NCBI GenBank assembly: GCA_029168955.1
Contig: JAPDOI010000009.1
Span: 2,294,001-2,358,000 of the forward strand
DNA: 64,000 nt
Origin: Aplectana chamaeleonis
Lineage: Eukaryota > Nematoda > Chromadorea > Rhabditida > Cosmocercidae
Reading direction: 5' to 3'
Positions 34,059 through 44,340 of this stretch are shown here, one piece after another. Position 1 is the stretch's first letter. The number at the start of each line of letters is the position of its first letter. Under the pieces are notes generated by a model. It saw only the letters and a program-made list of their open reading frames with translations. It ran no database searches and had not been told where the DNA came from. The position numbers and the translations under genes were made by a program.

Positions 34059-35945
34059 GGGCATCTTCTTCTTCTTCTGCAGCGTCAAAGTGGTTTTTGT
34101 CATAGGTTGAGGAACTGGGCGGCCTTCACAGGATTCGTTCAGAGGTCCATTGTTGCTAAGGAGGTAGGTCTCTTCGGGCACATGAACAAGTGCGCCGTGT
34201 CGTGTCCGGGAGCACCACAGTCCGGGCATGCGTCTGGTCGGCTGCTGTCGATCTTGTTGGCGTAAGACATTAGCAGAATAGAGTGACCACAGCGCAGCGA
34301 GGCGAGAGCACATCTGGCTCGCCGGCCGAGTTGAGACTCGGTCTCGCAAACCAGAGGCGGCACCGTTCCCAAGATAGAGTTCACAGCCGCCTTTTCCAGA
34401 TATCCTCGAACAAACTGGGTGTGCTCCTCGCGCAGAAGACGAAGCCTTTCCATGTTGGAGTCGGCCCATCTCTGTACATCAACTTTACGAGGAGCATCTG
34501 CGAACGGCGTCCTAATCGACCTCTCTCTAATGAGCTTCATAATTCTCTTTGCCGGATGATTTGGCTGTCTCAGAACATTAATATACATCTGCTGTGCCTG
34601 GAGTTCACAATGCTCCTTAACTGGCAATATGCAGGCCTCGCGTGAAGATGTTCTATTTGAGAGCTCCTTGCACAACCGGTAACGATTCTAAGCGCAGCAT
34701 TCTGTATACGCTGCAGCTTATTCCAGGAGCTGTCTGACACTAGGTGCTGCCACACTGGTGCCGCATATTCCAGAGCCGGCTGAAGTATTGCTCTGTAGGT
34801 TCTCAGTATAGTCTCCCGGCTGCTTCCCCATGATGTTCCTCCGAGAGCTCTCAGAATATTAAGCTTTGCCTTGACGACTGTCTATTTCTGTTCCGCGTTT
34901 TTGTGGAACTTCAGTGACGGATCGAGTATAAGACCAAGCAGCTCAGGGAATCTTACTGCTGGCAAACGATTACCATCCCATCTGACATCTGGGTGGGCAA
35001 TGTGTTCCTTGGTGCTTGTTGTGAACACTGGTACAGAAGACTTTGCAGCAGAGACTGTGAGCATCATATTATCGAGGAAAAGCTTCAACTCGACGAGATA
35101 GGCGCTGATCTTGTTAGCGGCTACTTGCAGGTCACGGTCCTGGCACATGATGGTGATGTCGTCGGCGTACAAAACAATCTTTATATCCTGTGGTGGCTCG
35201 GGAAGATCCTCAAGATACAGGCTGAATAGGGCAGGGGACAACACTCCGCCTTGCGGAACACCAGCTGCGATTGGAATGCTATCGGATACGTAATTCTGGA
35301 ATTGAACCTTAGCCCGGCGGCCTTTAGTAAACGCTGCAATCCATCGCTTCTGCCAGGATGGCAGCGAGGACTTCAGCAGTTTGTCGGACAGCAGTCCCAA
35401 GTTAACAGAGTCAAACGCTTTGGTCAGGTCGAGGGCGACGGCCACCGTTCTTAGGGGCTTTCTCATGTTGAATCCGTCGACCGCAAAGCTCACGATGTCC
35501 AATAGAGCAGTAGTAGTAGAGTGAAGTTTCCTGAACCCATGCTGATGCTGCTGTCGCTCATTTTGCTCAGCCAGGTCCCTCACGATCAACTTTTCAGCTA
35601 ATTTGGCAACGGGAGATCTAAGACTAATAGGTCGAAAGCCTTTTGCCGTACTATGGGACTTGCCTGGCTTTGGCAACGGTATCACATTAGCTGTCTTCCA
35701 AGCTTGGGGTAGAATGCAGGTCCGGAAAGAAGTGTTAATGATATCTGCAAGCATCGGTAAAAGTTCCGTGGGAAGCTTCTTCAGGATGGCTGTGGAGATA
35801 CCGTCAGGTCCGATAGCCTTCGAATTCCGCATTTCTTTGATAGCCTTCTCTACTTGCGTGAGAGTAAAGGCCTCAGAAGCGTTCATGAGCGGCAACCGGC
35901 TCAGTTCTCTAACCGTGACTCTGTTTTGCACGCCTCGCTTGGCAC
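34059..35945 (-). pseudogene. 5'-truncated LINE with target duplication
   Basis: The RT shows LDLTKAFDSVNL, GVPQGGVLSPALFSLYL and LYADDITI, so the catalytic residues are present. Further on, a Cys/His cluster (CPDCGAPGHDTAHLFMCP) closes the protein, but the region after about 34882 needs at least two frame changes. The element starts within the RT N-terminal extension and lacks the endonuclease. GATCAG at 34053-34058 and 35946-35951 is the target duplication, and the 3' end is a short GAA-rich tail. The sequence before the RT in the open frame (36084-35952) is host repeat X. It is the same LINE family as 55240-57990. Confidence 0.8.
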
Positions 35946-37328
35946 GATCAGAGACATAGACAGCAGGGAAGACGCACATGAAAGGATTGAACTGTTCGGT
36001 AAGCAAGTTGCTTAGATTCTCTTGGATATTAATACGATACCAGTTTGTACCCATTTGATACGCACAGGCGAGACATGCTTCCATGCTCTCAGAGCAACAG
36101 TTTGTCGTTGAAAAAGGAATTAATAATAATTCGCAATTTCATCTAAAGAAAGATGTTTACGACACAGTCGAGAAAAGCCTGATCAAACGCATGGTGGAAG
36201 TCAAAACGAAGTACCTCTATTTGTTGCCTTGTTTGCGACTAAGGCTAAATATTCAGTATGATAAAACAGCATCGTTACGGTTACTATAGTGTTTTTTGCT
36301 TGCTAACGGTAATCTTGTTCTGAGGCCAGATTCATCAACGATTATACCCCGGGTATACGGGCGCATCGGGGTATAACCGTCCGTATACCCACAGAAAATG
36401 TGATTCATCAAAAATTATATATACCCTGCCGACTTGGGGTATAAATTGGAGTATATTATACCCCACTCTGGAGCTGGGGTATACGGTATACCCCGGCAAG
36501 TATACTCCACGAAAACGTGGCCCATGGTTGATTCGCCTGCGCCATTCAACCAAATCACTCAGGCAGAAAATGGTCACTCAACCGGTCGCTTTTCGGGTGC
36601 AATTCGGTGCAAGTCATAGTGACCGGTTGTGTCCCCGACAAGTTTTGGGGGCGGAGCTCGGCCTTCAGCACCCGGTCAGCCTAATCAAGATTCGAAACGC
36701 AGTTCCTTATGACCCGGGCAACCTCTAGCCATGGCACATTGAAGCCTCAATCAAACCCGCGCGGTATACGGCGCACAATCTCGCATAGAGTAACTGCGGC
36801 GCCTGATGGAGTGATACAGTGGACTTGCACTCGCTCAAGTCCTTGGATCATGGAAGCGAGGGTTTCCCATGTCAATCGATAGGGCATGGAAGGAACACAC
36901 GCTGGCTAAAACTGGCTCAATCTCAATTCACTACCCATAGCTCAATTTTTGTGAGAGGGCCCACACTCTTGCCGGGTGATGGACCCGAACTAGACTCTTG
37001 GTAATCAATGGAGCGCATCCAAGTAGGGGAGGGGCAGAACCGGGCGCGTTGACACATCATCACTGGTCTGAGCACCCTCGCACCTCGGCGTCACTGACCC
37101 CCGCTTCTATGCTATTGGTGAGTGACTATGACGTTGCCCAGTTGGGTTCCCATTTCTGCCTGAGCAGCTGGCGGACAACCTTGCGAAGCCTTAAAAGCGA
37201 GTTTTTCGCCTATTTTTTTCCGTACCGCTACAGCAAGTATTGCCTCCATAATTTGATGACGTTTTCTACATCTTGCCCCTTTGATATTTTTTCTCTTTTT
37301 CTCCGTATATTTTAGTAAATCACTTTTC

Positions 37329-37785
37329 TTAAAGGCAGTGTTCACGATAAATTTCACTTCCGATATTTCTCACGGTTTACGGAAGGTCTGGTGTCCTATA
37401 TAGCGAAGCACGCTTGAAAAGGACGCGAAAGACGCGTTTCTGAGCCAAAATAGGTTCTCCCTTGTTTACGTTGATTTTTGAGCGTGGAAGAATTGACCGC
37501 TAGAAGGATGATACCTATCAGTGCAATGAAGCGATCAGCTCACTTATCAGCACATCCGTCACTTGATCATTCCTATAATCTGAGTCTTCATTTGTTCATA
37601 TCGAGGGGGCGGATCTGGAGCACGGGGCGTGTCTGGGGCACCAAAACGCTTGTTTGCAGCCGTTATTTTGCCGCTCCTGGCTCGTTTTCTACCGTTCTTC
37701 CGACACTGGAAGCCAAGGATCCTTCTCGGCTATGATTTCACTGTGGAAAGTCAACGAGGATGATAATCGTGAACGCTTTCTTTAA
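37329..37785. mobile_element. TTAA MITE, family B, copy 4
   Basis: TTAA, AGGCAGTGTTCACGAT at the left; ATCGTGAACGCTTTCT, TTAA at the right. The right end has diverged. Nested in the 2.8-kb foldback. Confidence 0.7.
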
Positions 37786-38345
37786 TGGGACGATTTCGCT
37801 CTTCGATATCTAGCTCGCGGATTCCCTTTATATTTCCATTCCCAAGTCAAATATTTTGAAATCTTATGAGCATTCAAATCAAATTGAAATTTAGTGAATG
37901 CTTTACTCCTATAAAAGTAGGAAAAACTAATTCTATTGTATAAACTAATTTTTCATCTAACCCTTAACTGGGACTGAGCAGAGTAAACTTTTCCAAGTTT
38001 GGTTCAAATTCATTTTCTTCTGAAACGCTCTCAGATCCCCGTAATTGATATGAGGAAAACGCAAAGGTAATAAGGAAAACTCCATTTAGAGCAGTCTAGC
38101 CGCGCCTTGAAGATAATTCTCGAATTATACGCCAAAATTAGGTACTTGTAGACATCTATAAATCGTTCGGGCTGGTCATTTCGTCAAATTTTCTCTTCCC
38201 ATTTGGGATGCACTAGATATAGCTACAGGATTTCTCTGTTTTTACAAAATATTGGTTTTGTATCGTCATCAAAAAATGTTCGGTGAAAGATAATAATGGG
38301 CGTTACAGTGCCCGTAGCCCGTATACCCGTAGTATATTATACCAC

Positions 38346-39026
38346 GCTCAGAAAAATCAAAACAAGTTACTTGTAATATAAATGTAACTTACTTGAATGT
38401 CTCAAGTAACTTACATTTATATTACATGTAACATACATTTATCTTACATGTAACTTAAATTTATATTACATTTAAGTTACACTTATTTTACATGTAACTT
38501 ACATTCGAATTTCCAGTATGGGTGGCCATCACGTGACGCAGACGACACGCGACACAGAGGGCGCGTCCCAGACCACACACTACGCAACAAAATGCTGTGC
38601 ACGGTCTTCCCTGCTGGTATGGGGTCAAGTGCCTCAAACTTGGGTAATTGAACCAACAGCAACCCCAGTCGTATGGCTGACCCCGCGAGTGCGTCGTACA
38701 TCAGCCTTGGAAATATCTTCTTGGCCGACTTGAGTTACTTGCGACTTATATTGTGCCATTTAAGTTACATGTAACATACCTGAGGCGCACTGCACGCAGT
38801 ATCCTCTCAAAAATTGAAATTTATTTACTTGTAACATATCTCAGCTAATGTAAGTTACTTGCGACTTAACTCAAGTGATTTAAGTTACATGTAACATATC
38901 GGAGACGCACCGCACGCAGTATCCCGCCGATATGTTACATGTAACTTAAATGACCTGAGATAAGTCGCAAGTAACCTACATCGGCTCAGATATGTTACAA
39001 GTAACTTGTTTTCATTTTTCTGAGCG
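38346..39026. mobile_element. Foldback rich in AAGTTACATGTAAC motifs
   Basis: The ends CGCTCAGAAAAAT and the near-inverse ATTTTTCTGAGCG enclose many copies of AAGTTAC/GTAACTT, often as ACATGT-centred palindromes. A GC-rich core (38513-38735) contains an SL1-like leader on the - strand. Confidence 0.7.
38633..38654 (-). ncRNA. SL1-like spliced-leader sequence (pseudogene-like)
   Basis: On the - strand this 22-mer has one mismatch to SL1. It is followed by GCACTTGACCCC, so the donor GT is changed to GC. It is embedded in a foldback core, as in family D. Confidence 0.6.
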
Positions 39027-39432
39027 GCTGCCTGTCGCGTTGTGAATCACACAATTGGGATATAAGGTAATATACCTCGGAGTATATTTACCCCGGGGTA
39101 TAATTATACTGGGGGTATAATTGATGAATCTGGCCTCTGGTATGGTTTCCGTTTTCAATTAAGTCTGACGCATAGACCAGGCGGCTGGCCGTGAGGTGTT
39201 GGTGGCACCACTGGGAAACGGGGTTTCGATTCATGGGCGGCGATCTACCGTCGCAGCCCCGTCCATTCATCAGACTAAAACTATTACGTGAAATCTACAT
39301 GTGCATGCAAATGCGTTATAAATGTAGCTTTCAAACGTGAGCATCGATGTGCGTGAATGGGAATAATGTATCGCGAAAACAGACAAACATCTACTCGCGG
39401 GCATAGCTTCGTTGAGCTGGAGACAGCGGTCC

Positions 39433-39868
39433 GAGATCCACAAAAAAAGACATTACAACAACTTTCGCTTCTTTAAAAAAATTTGACACTAAGAAAAATT
39501 GGTTCTAGAGGCCCTCGATTTTTTCGGGGAAATTGAAAATTGGGGGGGGGTCGTAGCCGCCGCAAAAATCGAGACAACGGTCTGCTCAACCCTGGCAGCC
39601 GCGAATCGATAACAGGCAATAAAGAAGATAAGTTGATCTGGGTCAAATTGATATTGAAAAAAAAAGCATTTTGCACATTATGATATCAAAAAACGAGAAG
39701 TCTCTTCAGAAGTGCTTCAACAACAAAAACAAACACGAAAGGAACGTGAAACCAACAAAAGCAGCCAAAGAAATCGAAGGAGTCGAAAATGATCAGCCAC
39801 TGGGAGGCGTTGTTGCGCTGATGGCCGGCAGCCATCGATTCTGGTGATCTATGCGATCACCTGTGTTG
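39433..39868. repeat. Direct duplicate of 33350-33787
   Basis: Contains the right part of a hAT-type MITE (ending at 39594) and the flank seen at 33516-33787. With repeat X it shows that a whole block was duplicated. Confidence 0.65.
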
Positions 39869-39990
39869 ACAGACGTTGCAGTCGTGAAAGCTTCTGGGAC
39901 CAGCCGCGGCCTTCTGCCCACAATCAGACCAACCAGCTTTCGCATATCGTTGTTGAATATCCGCTGGATGACTTCCACCAGTCAGTCATC

Positions 39991-40232
39991 TACAGTTGAC
40001 CGCAATGTTAAAAGGACATGGTGCGGTTGCGGACTCGCACTAAATTACGGTAGAATCTGGCACTTTGCCAGATTTCGTCATCGATCGGCGCCAACCGTTG
40101 TCTCTTTGCTCACGAGAATATCAGCTGTGGCGCCGATCGATGACGAAATCTGGCAAAGTGCCAGATTCTACCGTAGTTTTTAGTGCGAGTCCGCAACCGC
40201 ACCATGTCCTTTTAACATTGCGGTCAACTATA
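39991..40232. mobile_element. Foldback MITE flanked by TA
   Basis: The arms (AGTTGACCGCAATGTTAAAA and the inverse) pair over about 100 bp with very few mismatches around a short loop. A half copy lies at about 53515-53580 in a legumain 2 intron. TA on both sides suggests a Tc1/mariner-type origin. Confidence 0.75.
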
Positions 40233-40335
40233 CTATCTGCCGTGAACGTATTGAAACACCTGAATTTCACTGAGGTGGCTAATTTCTAACAACTCAGATT
40301 GCCAGTGTGCGTGGGGGGAGGGGGAAGAATACTAC

Positions 40336-41638
40336 GTGGCCTTGAGCTGTGGCTCACTATGCGTCGCGGTCGCGCTGCGGCGTTGCAATTCGAGCGCGCT
40401 GTTTCAAAGGGACGTCGGGCTGGGGGCCGAATGCGTAATCCTTCACATAATCTCGTTTCCTTCCATTATTTGAGGTGTTGTAACAAACATTAGAAATCAT
40501 CTTACCTCAAGTATTGGCAACATAATATGATTCAGAGCAGCGTGCAGGGCGAGTATAGAGTAAGCCAACTAGGTACTATTTTTAGGATAATAACGCAATA
40601 ATTTTATTGTGTTATGTCCTCTACAGGTTACTATTCAGTTCACATATATAACTGATTATTACCGGTTACCCCAGATATATAAAGAAAAGTATTACAAAGA
40701 AATTGTTATTAGATTGAAGTTAAGATGAATTCTAACTATACGTGAACTAATATGAAACCCTTTTGTTTTTTTTTTATAAAACAGTGTCAAGACCTTCAGA
40801 ATTTGAACGATACATAGTTTTTAGCTGGAACCAATCCCCTTTCATTGTCCAAAGGTCATCTTGATCATTTTGTCAACACTGCTATTTATAAGAAATGTTT
40901 ATATGACCTTGTAAAGGATGTATTCTGCCAAGCGGCAAAATTTCTTCTTTGACACCTGGTATTTTTCTGCCATTTTTCCTCTGAAGGACGATAATGGAGT
41001 AGTTTCGGACAGAGTGCACAACGATGTGGTAATTTTTGAAGCATATAAACACAAACTGCTTTAACATAACTGTTCGTATTTCTTAAGACCGCATGCTGAA
41101 TAAAAGGTTTTTTTGCAGGTATTACAGCAAAACGTGGTGCAGTCCTTGAATAGCCGTTCTTACATCACTTTTCACCTGTTCCACCTGTGCTTCTGAACGC
41201 TCGTGAACCCCCTCTCATGTGCCTATATAGCTTCTTAAATGCAAAAGGCCCAGCACAGTGGACAGAAAACTAATGCGTTCTCCATGCCTGAATGATTTCC
41301 GTGAGATTTTCTGAAACCGATCCTCTGTTGGCATAGTCTTAAGAGAGATAACTGGTGAGCTCTGGTGTTCAGCCTAGGAAATGCGGAAGAAGGATGTCTC
41401 ACATTAAGAACCCGTGCTATGTTACTTGATGTAGAGTCATTGTTAATCGCCATTAATGGCTGTATGGAAAGCTGTCTTCATGCCTGAACACCTGAACATT
41501 GTTGTCTGTCATGTTTTTCTTCATCCCTTTTGTGTTATAACAAATAACCGTTACGAAGTGTTGGCGACGTGTAAACGTGCTCTAATTGCAACGCCGCAGC
41601 GCGACCGCTACGCGTAGTGAGCCACAGCTCAAGGCCAC
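40336..41638. mobile_element. 1.3-kb element with 55-bp inverted ends
   Basis: The left end 40336-40390 and right end 41584-41638 match in inverse orientation at 53 of 55 positions (starting GTGGCCTTGAGCTGTGG). The interior is AT-rich. On the - strand two open frames (41067-40882 and 41453-41235) could be decayed coding sequence, but I do not recognise them. Confidence 0.65.
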
Positions 41639-42299
41639 TATACGCAAGACGCAGGTACACTGGTACAGGTTAGAGTCAGGTGTTTTGCTATAGCTGTTGA
41701 CCGAATAGTTGTTAGTTGCTCATTTGTTGAATGAATTTTGTCTATAGAATGAAGATTTGTGTGGAACTAGTATCATTTTCGCTTTGAAATTTGAGTTAGG
41801 GTGAAACTGGGAGGATGAAACGTTTTTGATCTACACTACTCGACAATATAGTCGATATATTACACACACGTGTTTGCTAATCAGGGAAGGAAGGGATAGA
41901 TCTGAATGAGAGAGCTCACTGCCCCCGGCGATTCTGAAAAGCGTCGGGTCACCCGCGGTGGCTACTGGTGCGTGCGGCATGCGGCGCGAATCGGGTCTCC
42001 CGCGACACCATAGAAATCGGAGGTCCCGCGCCATGTTTATCGGAGGTCCCGCGTTGTTGTGCGGCGGAGCATACCGCTTTCACCCTCGCGGATTATGCCG
42101 ATAATTCGTCTGAGTAGTATTCTTCGGGAGGGGGAGCTGGGCGCAGTACACATCGACGTAGAAGTTTTACTATCCTTTGAAGCTGGAATTCCACTCGGTA
42201 CAACTTCGTTCATATGAAATAGCCTGCTGTTTCAAATTGCAGCTAGAGGTCAACTCTTCGCTTTTTTGTGTACCTAGTATACTTCGGACCGAGTTATAT
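41639..42299. other. No gene recognised
   Basis: No coding, RNA or repeat signature could be supported. Confidence 0.4.
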
Positions 42300-42440
42300 G
42301 ATTCGAAAAATATTCGAATGATTTTTCGAATTTCGAATCATTCAAAATTCGAAAATGTTGGTTTTCGAATAATATTCAGAATTCGAATATTTCGTATTAT
42401 GAAGAGCATATTCGAAATTCGAATATTCGAAATGCACAAT
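42300..42440. repeat. TTCGAA-rich low-complexity block
   Basis: Words such as ATTCGAAAATT and ATATTCGAAT repeat at irregular spacing. It resembles the regular 41-bp array at 45620-45850. Confidence 0.65.
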
Positions 42441-42510
42441 CATCATTTCATTACAAGCCCTTTTTCTGATCAATTTTTGAAAACACCCTCTATCAAAGCA
42501 CCATCTTGAC

Positions 42511-42571
42511 CAGGGGTGTGCGTTTTTCGTTTTTCGGTTTTTTCGGTTTCGAAGTTTTTCGCACATGCCTG
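42511..42571. mobile_element. Very short hAT-type MITE (61 bp)
   Basis: Begins CAGGGGTGTGCG and ends CGCACATGCCTG, flanked on both sides by the identical octamer ATCTTGAC (42503-42510 and 42572-42579). An 8-bp duplication and CAGGG-type ends are hAT hallmarks. The interior is only TTTTTCG/CGGTTT repeats. Confidence 0.8.
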
Positions 42572-42579
42572 ATCTTGAC

Positions 42580-43080
42580 CTATTCACCTCACGCCCGATT
42601 TGGGGTTCTCACACGCTTGGAACGTGTGAAATATTGCGTCACCGTACAAGGTGTTTCATCGGTTGGATAGGCTGGCTTTGAAGGCTTCAAGGCTTTCTGG
42701 CCTTTAAATGGCCAGCCAATGAAAACCGTTTTTCTCTCGTTTTCGCATTTGTTATGAAGCTGTCAGGCAGATATGGATAGTACCAGGGTTTAGGCTTCCA
42801 AAACCCTCCCGTTCCAGAGAAAGAGCTACTTGAAATACGGACGCGAGCGATTGAGCTCACTAATCTACAATGACTACTCTAAAAACATTAGCTAGGAGTG
42901 GTCTTCGCGGCTGGAGAGGTTTGGTTGTGCTCAGGCCTTCTGAATTACGATTTGCGAATTACGATGAATTTGAAAATTTACGATTTACGAAATTATAAAA
43001 TTTAGTTACGCACAGCCGTGCTCGGCGTGGCACGATCGATATTGTAGGTTGCCCTTCGCCGCGCCACTCGGTGGCGGAAG
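42580..43080. other. No gene recognised
   Basis: Nothing was identified between the short hAT MITE and the mariner. Confidence 0.4.
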
Positions 43081-43082
43081 TA

Positions 43083-44335
43083 CCAAGCCGTCCAATACTT
43101 CCTGTCCGAAAATTTTCAAAATTCTATAATTTTCCTTAAAAGTGTTATAATATCAGGCAAGTGTAAGAACCTTCGAGAAGGTTCTCCAAAGTTCTACGCT
43201 AGGGGTATTTAAGGCGCAGTCGCCGCGTCTAGCTACCAGTACAAGCTAAAGTGGACCAAGGTCGAATTCGTACGTTCGTGTACTACGAGTGGCTGCTGGG
43301 CAACGACACGGGCACCGCGGTCGCCAACATCTGCAGAACGTGCAAGGAGGATGCAGTGTCCCAACGCACAGTCAGCCGCTGGTTCAATCGTTTCGAGAGC
43401 GGCGACACGAGCCTCGAGGACAGGGAGCACAGTGGGAGGCCTTCTACGGTAGATGATGACGAAGCCCGTCGCTGTATCAAGGAGAAGCCGGAAGCCACCA
43501 CCCGTGAACTGGCGACAATGCTCGGCTGCAGCAAGTCCACCATCCACAATCGACTCAACTTACTCGGCTACCACAAATTTCTGGCCCGTTGGATCCCCCA
43601 CCGTCTGACGGACGCCAACATGCAGAGCCGCGTGGCCGTCTGCCAGTCCCTCCTCCTTCGTCCGCATCGCAAAGAGTTTCTCGAGGACCTGGTCAGTGGG
43701 GATGAGAGCTGGGTCCTCTACGACAACGTCGCCCGCCGTGCCGTCTGGATCCCGCGCGGAGAAGAGCCGCCGACGACGGCGAAAGTCGACCTGCACCCGC
43801 TGAAGATCATGCTCTGCTCCTGGTGGGACATCAAGGGCATGCTGTACTTCGAGCTGCTCTCGCAAAACAGGAAGGTTACCGCCTCCAACTACACCGATCA
43901 GCTCGAGAAACTAGCCGCATCCATCCGAGAAAAGCGTCCCCGACGGGCCTCGGTCCACCTGCTGCACGACAACGCGCGCCCCACGTGGCGAAGGAGACCC
44001 AGCAGAAGTTGGCGACGCTCGGCTGGGAGACGGTTGCCCATCCGCCGTATTTCCCGGATCTCGCCCCTCCGACTACCACTTGTTCCGCCCGCTGAAGCAC
44101 CATTTGGCCGGAAGAAAATTCACCAACTACGACAACCTCAAATCCGACATCGCGGACTTCTTCGAGTCGCAACCCCCGGAGTTCTGGGCGAAGGGCATCG
44201 GCGACCTGCCCAATCGATGGCCCACTGTTGTGGATAACTGTGGTGATCATATTGTTGATAAGACTTGTTTTTCAATAAGGTTGAAAAAAATTAAAAATGG
44301 TGAAATTTTTGGAAAAGAATTATTGGACAACCTGG
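43083..44335 (+). mobile_element. Mariner transposon, copy 1
   Basis: A full-length element between TA dinucleotides (43081-43082 and 44336-44337). The ends are CCAAGCCGTCCAATACTTCC and ATTATTGGACAACCTGG, imperfect inverted repeats continuing about 40 bp inward. It carries one transposase gene, a TATA-like box (TATTTAA, 43206-43212) and a heat-shock element. The second copy lies on the other strand at 46798-48052. Confidence 0.92.
43166..43185 (+). promoter_or_regulatory. Perfect four-unit heat-shock element in mariner promoter
   Basis: AGAACCTTCGAGAAGGTTCT has GAA and TTC blocks alternating four times with exactly two bases between, the binding arrangement for trimeric heat-shock factor. 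It lies about 20 bp upstream of the TATA-like box and outside the terminal inverted repeat. The other mariner copy has the same element. Confidence 0.75.
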
Positions 44336-44340
44336 TATAA
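43251..44340 (+). pseudogene. Mariner transposase, copy 1 (frameshifted)
   Basis: The N-terminal half is a paired helix-turn-helix DNA-binding region (SQRTVSRWFNRF near residues 43-54; GCSKSTIHNRL near 91-101). The catalytic domain has the first Asp in SGDESW, the second in LLHDNAR, and the third in DYHLF in related copies, 34 residues after the second (D,D34D). Near 43980 one base is missing compared with copy 2, and a second one-base difference near 44067 moves the frame again; the C-terminal part is open at 44080-44340. The expected stop (GAT TAG in copy 2) reads GAT AAG here, so the frame runs into the terminal repeat. The likely start is GTG at 43251; no in-frame ATG lies between an upstream stop and that point. 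Not functional. Confidence 0.88.

Larger units (their letters stand above)
36322..39137. mobile_element. 2.8-kb foldback element
   Basis: The ends GAGGCCAGATTCATCAA and TTGATGAATCTGGCCTC are perfect inverted repeats. Inside both ends GGTATAC/GGGGTATA words recur. The copy of repeat X at 32490-33167 has no insertion at this point, which confirms the boundaries. Nested inside are a TTAA MITE (37329-37785) and a second foldback (38346-39026). No transposase was seen. Confidence 0.75.
33868..39432 (-). repeat. Repeat X, long copy with nested insertions
   Basis: The same repeat as 32490-33167, read on the - strand. It is interrupted by a 5'-truncated LINE (35945-34059) and a 2.8-kb foldback (36322-39137), which itself contains two more elements. 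The two X copies are tail to tail across about 700 bp, making a large imperfect palindrome. Confidence 0.7.

Noticed and set aside
34283..35959. + strand frames (for example 35603-35959) over the 34-36 kb LINE.
   Set aside because: They are antisense shadows of a clear reverse transcriptase on the - strand.
39150..39270. Possible tRNA-like or SINE promoter (GGTTTCGATTC box) in repeat X.
   Set aside because: The B-box match needs an inserted base and the A-box is poor; no SINE tail was seen.
43233..44250. Antisense and shifted frames over both mariners (for example 43876-44250 -, 47588-47941 +).
   Set aside because: High GC content at codon third positions keeps other frames open; only the transposase frame has family motifs.
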